Virus record (IMG/VR): IMGVR_UViG_3300031952_000002
Location: 62,001 to 126,000 of that record
Strand: one strand, 5' to 3'
DNA: 64,000 nt
Source of the DNA: a virus
A program made the position numbers and the translations under genes. This document shows positions 36,030 through 45,139 of the stretch, one piece after another. Position 1 is the stretch's first letter, and each line of letters opens with the position of its first letter. The notes under the pieces were generated by a model that was given only the letters and a program-made list of their open reading frames with translations, did not search any database and had not been told where the DNA came from.

Positions 36030-37083
36030 AGATCTTGTCCAAAATCTGATTTTGTAGTTGCTGGTTGTCTCTGATTGCTATAAGGCAATTCTTAGATCCA
36101 TGCCATTTTTGGTCACCAAACTGGTACCAACTCTGGTTTGGCTTTTCAATAACTCCAAAGTTAGTTCCAAGGATAAAGATCTCTTCATACTGGTTAATGA
36201 TACCTTTTTGGTAATCTAAGGTAAACTCAGCTACCCGACCATCTGGACCCATAGAGTTACCATCAACAGTGAATCGGATACGGTGGCCTGTTTTAGTGCC
36301 ATGATCCAAAAAGTCCTGTAGTTCTGGGTTACTAAGGGACTCTTCAAGCAGGGTGTTTGAACCTGCTTTACCTACAACCCGCTGAACCTTACAAAAGTAT
36401 TCAGCAAAGTGTTTAAGAGCAAACGCACCTGCCATTTTTTCTGTTTTACCGCGTTTCTGTTCTCCCATGTCCAGCTCGGCTCTGGCATGAGTAGTAAGGA
36501 ACAAAGAGATACGGCGGCGGCGACAACCTGCCTGGATACGCTTAAGACCGTCTTGCAAAGTGGCTGCAAGGTCACCAATAAGGTGCTGGTTAACAGTGTC
36601 TGCGTTTGCCAATTTACGACCAACAATATTGGTAACTGAATCAATGATAATCATTTTCAGTTTCAAACCTTGGTCAACTGCTGGCCACAGTTCTTTTTCA
36701 ATACGGTCAAAAATCAATTCAGGCTCATTTACGTCAAAAGTGATATGACGCTCTGGATCAATCCCAAACATTACACTAGCATCATCGCTTTGCTGAAGTT
36801 CGCCGCGTAATTCCGTATTAAAGGTAACTGTATAAGCTTCCGTGTCAGCTTTGTGGCATTCACCAATAAATGTATTGCACAAAATTGATTTACCGGACTT
36901 TGGAGGTCCCCACAAGATCATTGAATAACCCAAAGGAAGTCCGTAACCTTTGTTTGCCAAAGCAATGTTAATGCTGGGGGAGTTTGTCCTAAGAACATTT
37001 GTAAAGGGATCGTAAGTTCTGTCAACTGTTCCCATAAGTTTACGTAACTTGTTGAAAACCTTACTAGTATCAACTTCTGCCAT
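35995..37083 (-). CDS. RecA/UvsX-like recombinase
   Basis: The 362-residue ATPase has Walker A GPPKSGKS (59-66), a Walker B strand LKMIIIDSVTNI and a downstream loop region with FALKHFAEYF. This fits strand-exchange proteins of the RecA/UvsX group, which load onto single strands covered by the gp32-like protein. It has a strong GGAG ribosome site and lies between the recombination-associated gene 37093-37692 and the primase. Confidence 0.85.
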   Translation of the reverse strand: MAEVDTSKVFNKLRKLMGTVDRTYDPFTNVLRTNSPSINIALANKGYGLPLGYSMILWGPPKSGKSILCNTFIGECHKADTEAYTVTFNTELRGELQQSDDASVMFGIDPERHITFDVNEPELIFDRIEKELWPAVDQGLKLKMIIIDSVTNIVGRKLANADTVNQHLIGDLAATLQDGLKRIQAGCRRRRISLFLTTHARAELDMGEQKRGKTEKMAGAFALKHFAEYFCKVQRVVGKAGSNTLLEESLSNPELQDFLDHGTKTGHRIRFTVDGNSMGPDGRVAEFTLDYQKGIINQYEEIFILGTNFGVIEKPNQSWYQFGDQKWHGSKNCLIAIRDNQQLQNQILDKIYEKDAKSLGFI

Positions 37084-37092
37084 AAAAACTCC

Positions 37093-37692
37093 TTAAAATT
37101 TGCTTGTACCTACGGCTATTGTTCCAATAACCGTGACTGATGGTTTTACATAAAACTCATCCTTAAAGACATTTTCTTCAACATTGCCGCTGTTGTGACT
37201 GCGGTTGTTGTTGACCTTCATAAGGTCTTCCAGGTTAGACCTGCAGTCCCAGTATGCCCGTTCAAGTGTTTTGTTCTTAGCTTCCAAGAAAGATGTAAGA
37301 GCATCTAAGTGATTAGCTATGGTTTGCCAATGCCTATAGTCTGGATCTCTAGCGATATAAGACTCTCGTATATCAGCATTGTCTTTCATGCCAGTTTCTT
37401 TAAGAATATCCCTAAAGTAGACCGGGTATTTATCCAATAAAGCTTCAGCTTTAGCAAACTCAAGTTGTTGCTTGGCTTGCAGGTGCTCATATCGTACTAG
37501 AGAAAGGTACCGACCAAGATCGGCCATTCCAGCAGCAAACACAGATTTAAGGTCAGCTACGACACCGATGTTCAGCATCTTAACTTCCTGAAGTCTTGAC
37601 TCTGCCTGGTCAACCTTTGTCATATCTAGACGCAACCTTGGTTGATTTGGCGTACCTCTTGGGGCTTCAATGACTTCCTGTGTAATATCCAT
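37093..37692 (-). CDS. Helical protein between ssDNA-binding protein and recombinase
   Basis: This 199-residue protein is almost entirely helical through residues 25-165 with heptad-like spacing (QAESRLQEVKML; LEAKNKTLERAYWDCRSNLEDL) and ends in a short beta tail. Its position between gp32-like and UvsX-like genes would suit a recombination mediator such as UvsY, but I see no specific motif. Treat as unknown. Confidence 0.6.
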   Translation of the reverse strand: MDITQEVIEAPRGTPNQPRLRLDMTKVDQAESRLQEVKMLNIGVVADLKSVFAAGMADLGRYLSLVRYEHLQAKQQLEFAKAEALLDKYPVYFRDILKETGMKDNADIRESYIARDPDYRHWQTIANHLDALTSFLEAKNKTLERAYWDCRSNLEDLMKVNNNRSHNSGNVEENVFKDEFYVKPSVTVIGTIAVGTSKF

Positions 37693-37695
37693 TAC

Positions 37696-38718
37696 TTATC
37701 CTTCCATCAACTTAGTAAAGAAATCGTCAGACATAGAGCTTGCCGTTGGCTGTGCTGCCACTGGAGCAATAGAAGGACTTGATACCCAAGGAGGAGTTTC
37801 GGCTGGAGCTGGTGCCGTATAGGCTGGCTTAACTACTACATCGTTAGATGTTACGACGATAGGACTAACAGCAATAACGTTTGTTCCACCAACTGTTGTT
37901 TCAACGGTAGATGTAACCTTAGTTGACCGGGAAAAGATCTTGTCACATAAAAGCTTCAAATCAGAAGGATTGTTGGCCTTGATACCAGAAACCAAAGCCT
38001 GAGCTTCATTAAAGGTAATGTCGCTGTACAAGGTAGCTAAGTCCTTACCGCCGCCAGCCGCAACCTTGCTCAAAAGTTCTGGTGTAAGGGTATGGTTAAC
38101 GTAACGTGCAGTAAACGTTCCATCTGGGTTCTGGGTTACAGCCTGGTAGAACTCCACAGAATAAGAGGTATTGCGGTCACCCTTAAACGCCTGCGTTTTC
38201 TTGAAGTTAAGGAACAGACCATTTGTTCCGGTGGCGTCTACGCCGTTTTTGTTATAAAATTCAGTCAAAAGGCTTCTAATAGATTCAAAAAGCTTAAAGC
38301 CGACAGGTAACAATCCAGGAACGTTACCTTGGTTTACTGCGTTCATGTAAACCTTTTTGTTGGCCTGGAAAGGCTTAATTTGAGCCTCTTCAAAGGCCAT
38401 CAACTGCTCTTTAGATAAAGAACCTTTAACAGATTCAAGCTTAGCTTTTGCTACCGTTTCTGCTGTGCAAAATGGACATTCTTGCAAAATATTTTTGTCA
38501 CGATCTTTTTTGAGCATACATTGGAAATGGTATGGTCTTTTGTCGATCCAGATGGTATGAGTGGCGTAGTATTGGTTCCATTTGCCGGTACTAGCATAGC
38601 TAAACAAAGGGGGCAAAATACGATAAACGTTATCTTTGCCTGCTTCAATCTTAAAGTATTCAGACTTAACAAAACTACCGCTATCAAAACTAGATACACC
38701 AACTTTCATCTGTTCCAT
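37696..38718 (-). CDS. gp32-like single-stranded DNA-binding protein
   Basis: The 340-residue protein has an N-terminal basic arm and an OB-type region with a candidate zinc site (H-x-x-C followed by ECPFC at about 70-95), as in T4 gp32. The Pro/Ala-rich linker near 290-325 leads to an acidic tail SDDFFTKLMEG, typical of SSB proteins that recruit replication partners. It protects single strands at the fork. A GGAG site precedes the ATG. Confidence 0.78.
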   Translation of the reverse strand: MEQMKVGVSSFDSGSFVKSEYFKIEAGKDNVYRILPPLFSYASTGKWNQYYATHTIWIDKRPYHFQCMLKKDRDKNILQECPFCTAETVAKAKLESVKGSLSKEQLMAFEEAQIKPFQANKKVYMNAVNQGNVPGLLPVGFKLFESIRSLLTEFYNKNGVDATGTNGLFLNFKKTQAFKGDRNTSYSVEFYQAVTQNPDGTFTARYVNHTLTPELLSKVAAGGGKDLATLYSDITFNEAQALVSGIKANNPSDLKLLCDKIFSRSTKVTSTVETTVGGTNVIAVSPIVVTSNDVVVKPAYTAPAPAETPPWVSSPSIAPVAAQPTASSMSDDFFTKLMEG

Positions 38719-38721
38719 AAA

Positions 38722-39444
38722 TCACTCCTCAATGTTGCTTTCTGTTGTAGCCTTGTTTTTGATCTTTGTCAACGTTTCTGATACAAACTCTTTTGTGATC
38801 TTCTTTTTACCAATATTAATTGGTCTTGGGTTAGGAAAAAGATTTTCATTTAGACCTAGATCACTGTCAAAATTATAGATAATAACAGGCAGACGGTTGC
38901 CATCAAATTCAACGCTAAGAGCATAGCGGCTAGCTTCGTTTCTAATAGCAATGGTATAAAGTTCATTACCATAAGCCTTAGTAAATTGTTCCCTCATAGC
39001 CTCTTTTAGAGGATGGCCATACCAATCAGCACTAAGTTGAAGCATATAAGGCAGGCGCTGAATGCCATATAACCGCCTAATAGCATAAATATCGTCAATA
39101 GAAGCGTTGTATGCTGAAGGTGAATACACATCACCAATACGACGATCAATCACGTTTTTGGTTGTTGCATCAGGTAGGGAATAGTAATTGATACTAAATA
39201 CCCCAAATTCATTAGACGCCAATTCAGCAAACTCTTGCGCGTTTTCGCCAATCAGTGGAATAGCAAACACGTTTTTGGCGATTTCATCTGTGTATTCTTT
39301 TTCAAGGACTGGCAAAAGGTTCTGGGCACTTCTGATTTGACCCTCCATGCCAGCTCTAATAGACAAAGGGAAAGACAGCAGTTCTTGCTGTGACAATTCC
39401 CTGGTTTCTTTGATTTTCTTCAATAATTCTCTAGTGCTAGACAT
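38722..39444 (-). CDS. Unrecognised protein between DNA polymerase and SSB
   Basis: This is a 240-residue alpha/beta protein. I use the ATG at 39444 (MSSTREL), which has a GAGGTG ribosome site; an earlier start lies within the polymerase gene. Visible features are an N-terminal helix, the segment FGVFSINYYSLPDATTKNVIDRRIGDV, and the basic stretch GKKKITKEFVSETLTKIKNK at the end. Its place suggests a replication accessory role. No family is recognised. Confidence 0.6.
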   Translation of the reverse strand: MSSTRELLKKIKETRELSQQELLSFPLSIRAGMEGQIRSAQNLLPVLEKEYTDEIAKNVFAIPLIGENAQEFAELASNEFGVFSINYYSLPDATTKNVIDRRIGDVYSPSAYNASIDDIYAIRRLYGIQRLPYMLQLSADWYGHPLKEAMREQFTKAYGNELYTIAIRNEASRYALSVEFDGNRLPVIIYNFDSDLGLNENLFPNPRPINIGKKKITKEFVSETLTKIKNKATTESNIEE

Positions 39445-39452
39445 ATTACACC

Positions 39453-42400
39453 TCACTGTACATCTGGTTTTTCCGCATCTTCCGGTCGGTAAGTATGCTC
39501 TACCGAAGATACATTAAGCTTCCCTTTGCGTAAAGTAAATTCAACTACAACTACCATTTTCTTAAAGCCGGTTGGAGCCACGTTTTCTCCCCATGGCGGC
39601 CAGTAGATCAACTCCATAAGAGATCCATTGATGTCGGCTACCAGCCTTGTGAACTGCTTGGTGTTATTTTGGTACTTTTTATAAGTTTCTTCTGTGATAT
39701 AGGCCAGGGCCCATATCTTTTCTTCGGCGTCTTTGTATTTGTGGGCATTAGACATAAGCTTTTCTATTTGAGGTCCGTCAACAAAAGTCATGGTTTTTTT
39801 ATATTTATGACCATCACTTTCATACTCTTTGGTCCACACCCATAGGTCATTGGATAGATGTTTACCACCTCTAGGCGGCAATATTAAAGTTCTAAGGTCT
39901 TCAAAGTAAGTATGGATAACTGCCTTTTTGGCCAAATATTTGCCAAGTGGTCTATATTCTGAATAAGAGCTGTCTTCTGGCTTTCGTTTTTCTTTCTTTA
40001 CTTCAGCTTTTGTTTTTTCAAAAAGCTTGATTTTGTGTTCAATTTCCATGTCTGACTCTGGCATCAAACTGTCCAAAACGCCAGATACAATCAACTTATG
40101 AGCAATACCGGAATGTACTGCTGACTTTTCAGCTTTTTGGCCTTTAATTTTTTCCTTAAAATGGCATTCAATAAAATGTCTAAAGTCTTTATATGGCTTA
40201 TTGGCTACCAGTTGATGGTAGGCCGCAGGTCCAACTCCAATGATCATTCCCAGTGGAGCTATAAGCTTGTTGTCCTTGATTACAAAATCCTCTTCGCTCA
40301 GGTTAATGTCTGGTAATGTCACGTATTTTTTGACATCTTTCCAGAATTTACTGATAATATCGTCCTTGGTACTATGGGACAGTACACTAGCCCACCATTC
40401 AATAGGGAAATGGCACTTGAGCCACATGCAAGCATAGGCTACCTGGGCATAAGAGGTAGAATGGGACTTGTTAAAGCTATAGTTTGAGCTAGCTTTGATC
40501 TGCTGGACTAGTAGATCTACCTGGTGGTCAGACCAGCCCCTTTTCTTACAGCCGTTGTGCAAATCTTTAAGACATTCAACCATCAAAACAGGGTCTTTTT
40601 TACCAATAGCTCTTCGGGCTTTTTCGGTTTCTCCGTCACTGTATCCAACCAAAAGCTTAAAAGCTGAAAGAGTTTGCTCCTGATACAGAGCAATACCAAA
40701 AGAGTTACCTGTAATCTGTTCCATGTCTGGGTGGATATACCGGACTCTTTCCCCTTGGGCTCGAGCACAATAAACCTCAGCTAGAGTTCTGCCGTCATCA
40801 TCCAAGGCGTCCAAGGTACCTGGACGACCAAGAGCCGTGATGTTACTTAACTCTGGTATCGACATCGGCTTGGTCTTTTTGAGCAAAGGCACGACCGTAG
40901 CAGAGTCAAACTGGAACACGCTTACCGTATTTCCTCTGCCAAACTCCTCAAACACCTTTGGGTTATAAGGTAAGTCCCAAGGATTATAGGTTTTGTTGTG
41001 CCTTTTTTTGATAAGGTTAAGACATTCTTCGATATCGTACAAGGTTTTTACACCAAGAAAGTCAAACTTAAGCAAACCTCTTTCTTCAACCCATTTTGGG
41101 TTAAATCCAGTGACAAGACTTTCACCTTTACCGACCCGGATCAAAGGAACGTATTCCTGTATTGGCTTGTCAGCTATCACCACACCACAAGGATGCTGGG
41201 ACTTTTGCCTTTGGACTCCAAGCATCTGGACCACTGTATCCCAAATGTTCTTGTTGGCTAGGTTTTCAGAGTAAGATTTTAATTCTTCATATTCATTGAT
41301 AATACCTACACCCTTTTTGCCGCCAAAGACAAATTCATATTCATTTGATCCTTGAGGGGAAGTGGGCAGCTTTTTACACATATCTTCGGTAGATTTTCTG
41401 ACTTCACCTAAAAGAGACCTTTCGGCATCCTTTATAGAAGACTTGATCTTAAGCATCACATCGATACTGATTGGAGCAAAATTGTCCCCATATTTTTTCC
41501 TAAGATAGTCCAAAACTTCATCTTTCCTGCCAAAGTCCATGTCAACATCCGGCAAGACATTTTCATTGATACGGCCCAGAGTAAGGAAACGTGGCAGGGA
41601 CAGCCCATAAAGTATCGGGTCAGTAGCAGACACACCAAGGACGTAAAGCATCAAGCTGCCGCCAGCAGAGCCCCTAGTGGTCATCAAAATGCCAGCTTCT
41701 CGGCAAAAGTTGGCTATATCCTCTACCGTAAAGAAATAAGGCATTAGGTTCAGTTTACCGTTATTGGTAAATAGATCGATTTCTTCCTTTAGTCTAGCTA
41801 CATATATAGGATTGTCCCATTTCATTCTGCCGTGACGGTCGATAGCCAGCTTGAGCTTTTTCATCCAGTCTGGGTCCAATGGAGGTAAAACCCACCGGTC
41901 TTTGTTGGTCTTAAGCTTGAAGCTGTCAAACTTGCTAGCCCAATAATAGCTGTTGTCTACCCACTCTTCGATATCTCTGTCAGATACATCTAAGGTGTGC
42001 TTTAGGCATTTAGCTGCTTCTTGTGTTGTAAGTATATGATATGAGTTAGAAAACTTCCATTGCTCTAGGCCATTACCAAGTTTAGACTCTTGGACCAGTT
42101 GCTGTTCTGGGTAAGCAAAATGGCTATCCAGGCTAATCAAAACTTTGTCGCCGTTTTGCTTAGCTAGGTCAAGCACAAACTGATTGGCCTTTTTTTGTAA
42201 GTCACCGTCCGGGAACCAAGGTGTACATTCGTTTGGCTTGAAATAGCCTTCAGTAAGCTTTTGCTTAGTGGCTTTGTCGTAAGTAGGTTTCACCCAATCT
42301 TTAACGATTTCATGGGGGAATACTTCAACAAAAAAGTCGTCTTTACCTACTAAGTCTCTTAATAAATAATATGACTTGGTAGCTCTTTCTGGGTAAACTT

Positions 42401-42923
42401 TGCCAGTTACCCTGTCTACCAGTAGGTACTTCTGGACTACCCCCACAAGACAGCTAGAGCACACCGTAATGTGACCAGCAGCTCCAGCTACCTCTTCTAG
42501 GGTGGCAATAGGCTTGGTTTCTCCCCACAACACCACAGCCCTTTGTTCCATTTTGGGAGTTAAGTTGGAAAAGTATTCAAAAGCCCATTCATCTTTGAAA
42601 TGAACGGTCAAATGCACATACATTTCACGCAACTTTTTGCGTATTTTAGGGGTATCTCCTGATGCCTGTATGTATTCTTGGGTGATTTCATCTATAAACG
42701 GTGGCTGCATATACAGCTCTATCCCAAGGATAGGCTTGATACCTGCCTTCTTAGAAGCTGAATAAAGGTGCATAAGGCTGTTCATGTTGCCATGATCAGT
42801 AAGGGCAAGGTAAGGGCAATCGAGTTCTTTAGTTCTTTTAATGAGGCTGTCTACACTAGCCGCACCGTCCAGCGATGAGTCTGAATGCTGGTGATTGTTG
42901 ACGAGTTGCCTAAATTGAGTCAT
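39453..42923 (-). CDS. DNA polymerase III alpha subunit (DnaE-type)
   Basis: The 1156-residue protein is a bacterial-type C-family polymerase. It starts at the ATG at 42923 behind GGAGG. The PHP domain is at the N-terminus (NNHQHSDSSLDGA, then LTDHGNMN). The catalytic aspartates are in LPDVDMDFG, followed by LLKFDFLGVKTL and FNKSHSTSYAQVAY. A C-terminal region of about 200 residues may hold OB-fold material. Phages using DnaE rather than a B-family enzyme are a minority. There is no separate clamp or clamp loader in the window, so it may use the host's. Confidence 0.93.
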   Translation of the reverse strand: MTQFRQLVNNHQHSDSSLDGAASVDSLIKRTKELDCPYLALTDHGNMNSLMHLYSASKKAGIKPILGIELYMQPPFIDEITQEYIQASGDTPKIRKKLREMYVHLTVHFKDEWAFEYFSNLTPKMEQRAVVLWGETKPIATLEEVAGAAGHITVCSSCLVGVVQKYLLVDRVTGKVYPERATKSYYLLRDLVGKDDFFVEVFPHEIVKDWVKPTYDKATKQKLTEGYFKPNECTPWFPDGDLQKKANQFVLDLAKQNGDKVLISLDSHFAYPEQQLVQESKLGNGLEQWKFSNSYHILTTQEAAKCLKHTLDVSDRDIEEWVDNSYYWASKFDSFKLKTNKDRWVLPPLDPDWMKKLKLAIDRHGRMKWDNPIYVARLKEEIDLFTNNGKLNLMPYFFTVEDIANFCREAGILMTTRGSAGGSLMLYVLGVSATDPILYGLSLPRFLTLGRINENVLPDVDMDFGRKDEVLDYLRKKYGDNFAPISIDVMLKIKSSIKDAERSLLGEVRKSTEDMCKKLPTSPQGSNEYEFVFGGKKGVGIINEYEELKSYSENLANKNIWDTVVQMLGVQRQKSQHPCGVVIADKPIQEYVPLIRVGKGESLVTGFNPKWVEERGLLKFDFLGVKTLYDIEECLNLIKKRHNKTYNPWDLPYNPKVFEEFGRGNTVSVFQFDSATVVPLLKKTKPMSIPELSNITALGRPGTLDALDDDGRTLAEVYCARAQGERVRYIHPDMEQITGNSFGIALYQEQTLSAFKLLVGYSDGETEKARRAIGKKDPVLMVECLKDLHNGCKKRGWSDHQVDLLVQQIKASSNYSFNKSHSTSYAQVAYACMWLKCHFPIEWWASVLSHSTKDDIISKFWKDVKKYVTLPDINLSEEDFVIKDNKLIAPLGMIIGVGPAAYHQLVANKPYKDFRHFIECHFKEKIKGQKAEKSAVHSGIAHKLIVSGVLDSLMPESDMEIEHKIKLFEKTKAEVKKEKRKPEDSSYSEYRPLGKYLAKKAVIHTYFEDLRTLILPPRGGKHLSNDLWVWTKEYESDGHKYKKTMTFVDGPQIEKLMSNAHKYKDAEEKIWALAYITEETYKKYQNNTKQFTRLVADINGSLMELIYWPPWGENVAPTGFKKMVVVVEFTLRKGKLNVSSVEHTYRPEDAEKPDVQ

Positions 42924-42939
42924 AGTTACCTCCACGGAC

Positions 42940-42967
42940 AATATACCACCAAAACGAAAAAAGGCAA
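42940..42967 (-). promoter_or_regulatory. Candidate promoter for the DNA polymerase gene
   Basis: On the minus strand TTGCCT (42967-42962) is separated by 16 nt from TATATT (42945-42940), 17 nt before the polymerase ATG. The -35 part overlaps the preceding terminator's stem, and a sigma-70-like match of this quality can arise by chance. Confidence 0.35.
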
Positions 42968-42980
42968 GCCGAAGCTTGCC
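42948..42980 (-). terminator. Rho-independent terminator
   Basis: GGCAAGC (42963-42969) and GCTTGCC (42974-42980) form a perfect 7-bp stem with a four-base loop reading TTCG on the minus strand. It is followed on that strand by TTTTTTCGTTTT. It ends the transcript of the gene at 43004 and marks a unit boundary before the polymerase. Confidence 0.85.
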
Positions 42981-43003
42981 CGTTAACTATAACCGAAATA
43001 GAC

Positions 43004-43198
43004 TTAAAGTAGGTCACCAAACATATCTTTGATGTTTTCTAGTGCCTTTTCCATGTCTTCTTTGTTCAATTTCAGATAGTGCATGATTTTTGTATCACTT
43101 ACGCCATTTTCGTTAGCCTTTAGAGCCCTACGAATGCTGTTACCATACTCTTCGGCATAAATGAAATCATGGTCGTTTTGAAGCTTTTCGTAACTCAT
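43004..43198 (-). CDS. Small unrecognised protein
   Basis: This 64-residue charged helical protein (MSYEKLQNDHDFIYAEEYG) overlaps the upstream gene by 32 nt and is followed by a strong terminator. The pattern ALKANENGVSDTKIMHYLKLNKEDMEKALE could be a small winged-helix-like bundle, but this is not certain. Confidence 0.55.
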   Translation of the reverse strand: MSYEKLQNDHDFIYAEEYGNSIRRALKANENGVSDTKIMHYLKLNKEDMEKALENIKDMFGDLL

Positions 43199-43529
43199 TT
43201 GAAAACTCTATAATGACGGTTTTTGCTTTTTCTCTGGATTTTTCTAGCTCTTCGATATTCTTATACAAGTCTAAGATAACAGTAGTCAGCATGTCAACAT
43301 ACATTTGCATGTCAGCCTTCTTTTCTTTATAAAAGAACAAATCAGCCTTCATTTCTTGGTATTCATTCATGCTAACAGTTATGCCAGGCTTACGAATAGT
43401 TTCAAAAGCCTCTTCTATCTCTCTAATTTTTGTTTGGTAGGTATAAAAACGGAGTAAAGAGTGTGCCTTGTCGTTTTCAGTACGATTGAGTTCGTACTGT
43501 TTTTCGGCAATTTGTATTTCTATTTTAAT
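43167..43529 (-). CDS. Helical coiled-coil protein, start uncertain (possible ATT)
   Basis: The frame is open to 43736, but that would overlap the zinc protein by 211 nt. The likely start is an ATT at 43529 that overlaps the upstream stop as ATTAA, with CAGGG some 11 nt upstream. That gives 120 residues (IKIEIQIAEKQYELNRTEN...), mostly coiled coil (IREIEEAFETIRK; LYKNIEELEKSREKAKT). ATT is a rare start in bacteria, so the exact start is uncertain. Function is unknown. Confidence 0.5.
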   Translation of the reverse strand: MKIEIQIAEKQYELNRTENDKAHSLLRFYTYQTKIREIEEAFETIRKPGITVSMNEYQEMKADLFFYKEKKADMQMYVDMLTTVILDLYKNIEELEKSREKAKTVIIEFSNELRKASKRP

Positions 43530-43893
43530 CTGATGTTTGTTGCCCTGAGGCGTCCAAATATTCACGGCACTTAGGTTTATCCTTGTGGCCACAGTTTTTG
43601 CAAATTTTATACACTTTAAGAATGTTTCCCTGTGGCAAGACCATTTCAGTGTGTTCCGACTCTTCACATTTTGGACAATACCATTTCTTTTCTTTTTTAA
43701 TTTTCTTAGGTTTGTCCGGTTCATCATATATGGCATACAGCAATCTTTCTTCGTCTTGTCTGATAAGCTTACTGAGCCTGGAGTTTTCTTTTTCTAAACT
43801 TGATACTTTCTTTTGAAGCTGTCTAACCAGTCCCCTATAATATTCTAGGTCGTTTTTGTCACTTTTTTCCGCAGCTCGATGAGTTTTGGCCAT
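43525..43893 (-). CDS. Coiled-coil zinc-ribbon protein
   Basis: The 122-residue product has an N-terminal coiled coil (YYRGLVRQLQKKVSSLEKENSRLSKLI, about 18-45) and a C-terminal zinc ribbon (WYCPKCEES ... KICKNCGHK). This combination suits a small nucleic-acid-binding protein that dimerises. It lies at the end of the run led by the metallophosphoesterase, 12 nt after it. No specific family is recognised. Confidence 0.65.
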   Translation of the reverse strand: MAKTHRAAEKSDKNDLEYYRGLVRQLQKKVSSLEKENSRLSKLIRQDEERLLYAIYDEPDKPKKIKKEKKWYCPKCEESEHTEMVLPQGNILKVYKICKNCGHKDKPKCREYLDASGQQTSD

Positions 43894-43905
43894 GAAAACC
43901 CCTAA

Positions 43906-44628
43906 TCAGGGTACTAACCCCGTCCAAGAACCTTTTTCATTTAACATCATTGGGAACAGTTTTGGAGCACCGTTAACAATACCTCCGGTACCTATAATAG
44001 GTCTTTGGAGGTTAAGCTTGTCGTAAGCAAAAGCCAAAGCTTTAGGGTTAATCAGGCAACCAACCTGCATTGACCACAAAAGATCGTCTGGGTTACTAAT
44101 ATAATCAATCTTAAACTCTGTGTGAAAGTGGCCTTGTACGCAAGATACTCCACGTTGTTTTACCAGAGTGATGCCATTTTTGCAGATACCATGACACACG
44201 TAGATCTTTTCGCCTTTTGGGCCTACAAGCATTAAGTCGTCTACAAAAGACCATCCCTTGCCAACGCCGTAAAGGTCATTGTAGGGACGCAAAAAAGCTC
44301 TAGGTAGTCCACCAGCCAAAATCTTTCTAAGTGGTAAATCACCATGGTTAGAGCCAATAATGATCATCTTAGGGAATAGTTTTTCCAGTTCAGCGGCTTG
44401 GATCTGCAATTGCTGGAGTTCATGTCCAGCACCATATAGATCTGGATCGGAATCATGGAAAGAAACGTTATGAAAATCTCCTAGATCTCCCATAGATATA
44501 ATGAGATCAAACTGGTACTTTTTCTTTAGGGCTTTCATAAAGGACATGAAATCTGGATGTCCATAAGGTAAATGGACATCTGAAATAAATAAAATACGTA
44601 GCTTGCGCCAATCTATTTTGAGTTTCAT
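43906..44628 (-). CDS. Calcineurin-like metallophosphoesterase
   Basis: This 240-residue protein has the two-metal phosphoesterase motifs ISDVHLP, MGDLGDF, GSNHGD (N-H pair), VCHGI and VQGHFHTE in order. It is distinct from the SbcD-like protein and lacks its capping region. Substrates of this family range from DNA ends to nucleotides, so the specific role is open. It may serve as a nuclease or phosphatase during replication. Confidence 0.82.
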   Translation of the reverse strand: MKLKIDWRKLRILFISDVHLPYGHPDFMSFMKALKKKYQFDLIISMGDLGDFHNVSFHDSDPDLYGAGHELQQLQIQAAELEKLFPKMIIIGSNHGDLPLRKILAGGLPRAFLRPYNDLYGVGKGWSFVDDLMLVGPKGEKIYVCHGICKNGITLVKQRGVSCVQGHFHTEFKIDYISNPDDLLWSMQVGCLINPKALAFAYDKLNLQRPIIGTGGIVNGAPKLFPMMLNEKGSWTGLVP

Positions 44629-44639
44629 GCCCCGCTCCC

Positions 44640-45116
44640 TTATACTGGCTTCAGAGGTTCATATACAGCTAGAATTTCAATTTCTGTGTCTGCTGATATA
44701 TCGATGTTTTGGCCAACTGCTTGACCTTTAATCAAAGAGACGATTTCTGCGTCAGAATCTGGATTACTCATATATAACAAAAAATTGCTCATAAGAGTTT
44801 CACCAGATTTAGTATATTTTAGAACCACTAGACTAGTATCGGTAATGGTATCAGCAGGACCAATCATTTTAGCTTCAAGCATAGAGGCTACTCGGTCGGC
44901 ATCTTTGGCATCGCCAGCGGCCCTGACTTTCGCCATAACGCTACTATTAAAATTAGGGATAGATTCCCTTAAAGTTTCAGACATTGCAGCCATAGCTTCA
45001 GCCTGAGAAACAACAGCGTAATCTAGTGCAACTATACGGTCTTTTATCATATAGAAAAGTTGACCAATCTCATTGATTTTCTTTTCCATTTCATTAAGGC
45101 GATCTAAACTAGACAT
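44640..45116 (-). CDS. Helical protein, unrecognised
   Basis: The 158-residue protein starts at the ATG at 45116 behind AGGAGG (7-nt spacing). Its first 60 residues are a coiled-coil (LDRLNEMEKKINEIGQLFYMIKDRI), and the C-terminal half is beta-rich with TEIEILAVYEPL. Its leader contains a 20-nt sequence also found upstream of the gene at 46284-46577. No family is recognised. Confidence 0.6.
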   Translation of the reverse strand: MSSLDRLNEMEKKINEIGQLFYMIKDRIVALDYAVVSQAEAMAAMSETLRESIPNFNSSVMAKVRAAGDAKDADRVASMLEAKMIGPADTITDTSLVVLKYTKSGETLMSNFLLYMSNPDSDAEIVSLIKGQAVGQNIDISADTEIEILAVYEPLKPV

Positions 45117-45119
45117 ATT

Positions 45120-45139
45120 CAACCTCCTAATTTAATTGA
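45120..45139 (-). repeat. Repeated 20-nt leader, copy 1
   Basis: TCAATTAAATTAGGAGGTTG on the minus strand directly precedes the gene starting at 45116 and holds its ribosome site. An identical copy is at 46580-46599, suggesting a duplicated or selected translation leader. Confidence 0.6.

Noticed and set aside
43525-43736. N-terminal extension of the coiled-coil protein at 43167
   Set aside because: It would overlap the zinc-ribbon gene by more than 200 nt and its sequence looks like an out-of-frame translation rich in Arg, Lys and Asn.
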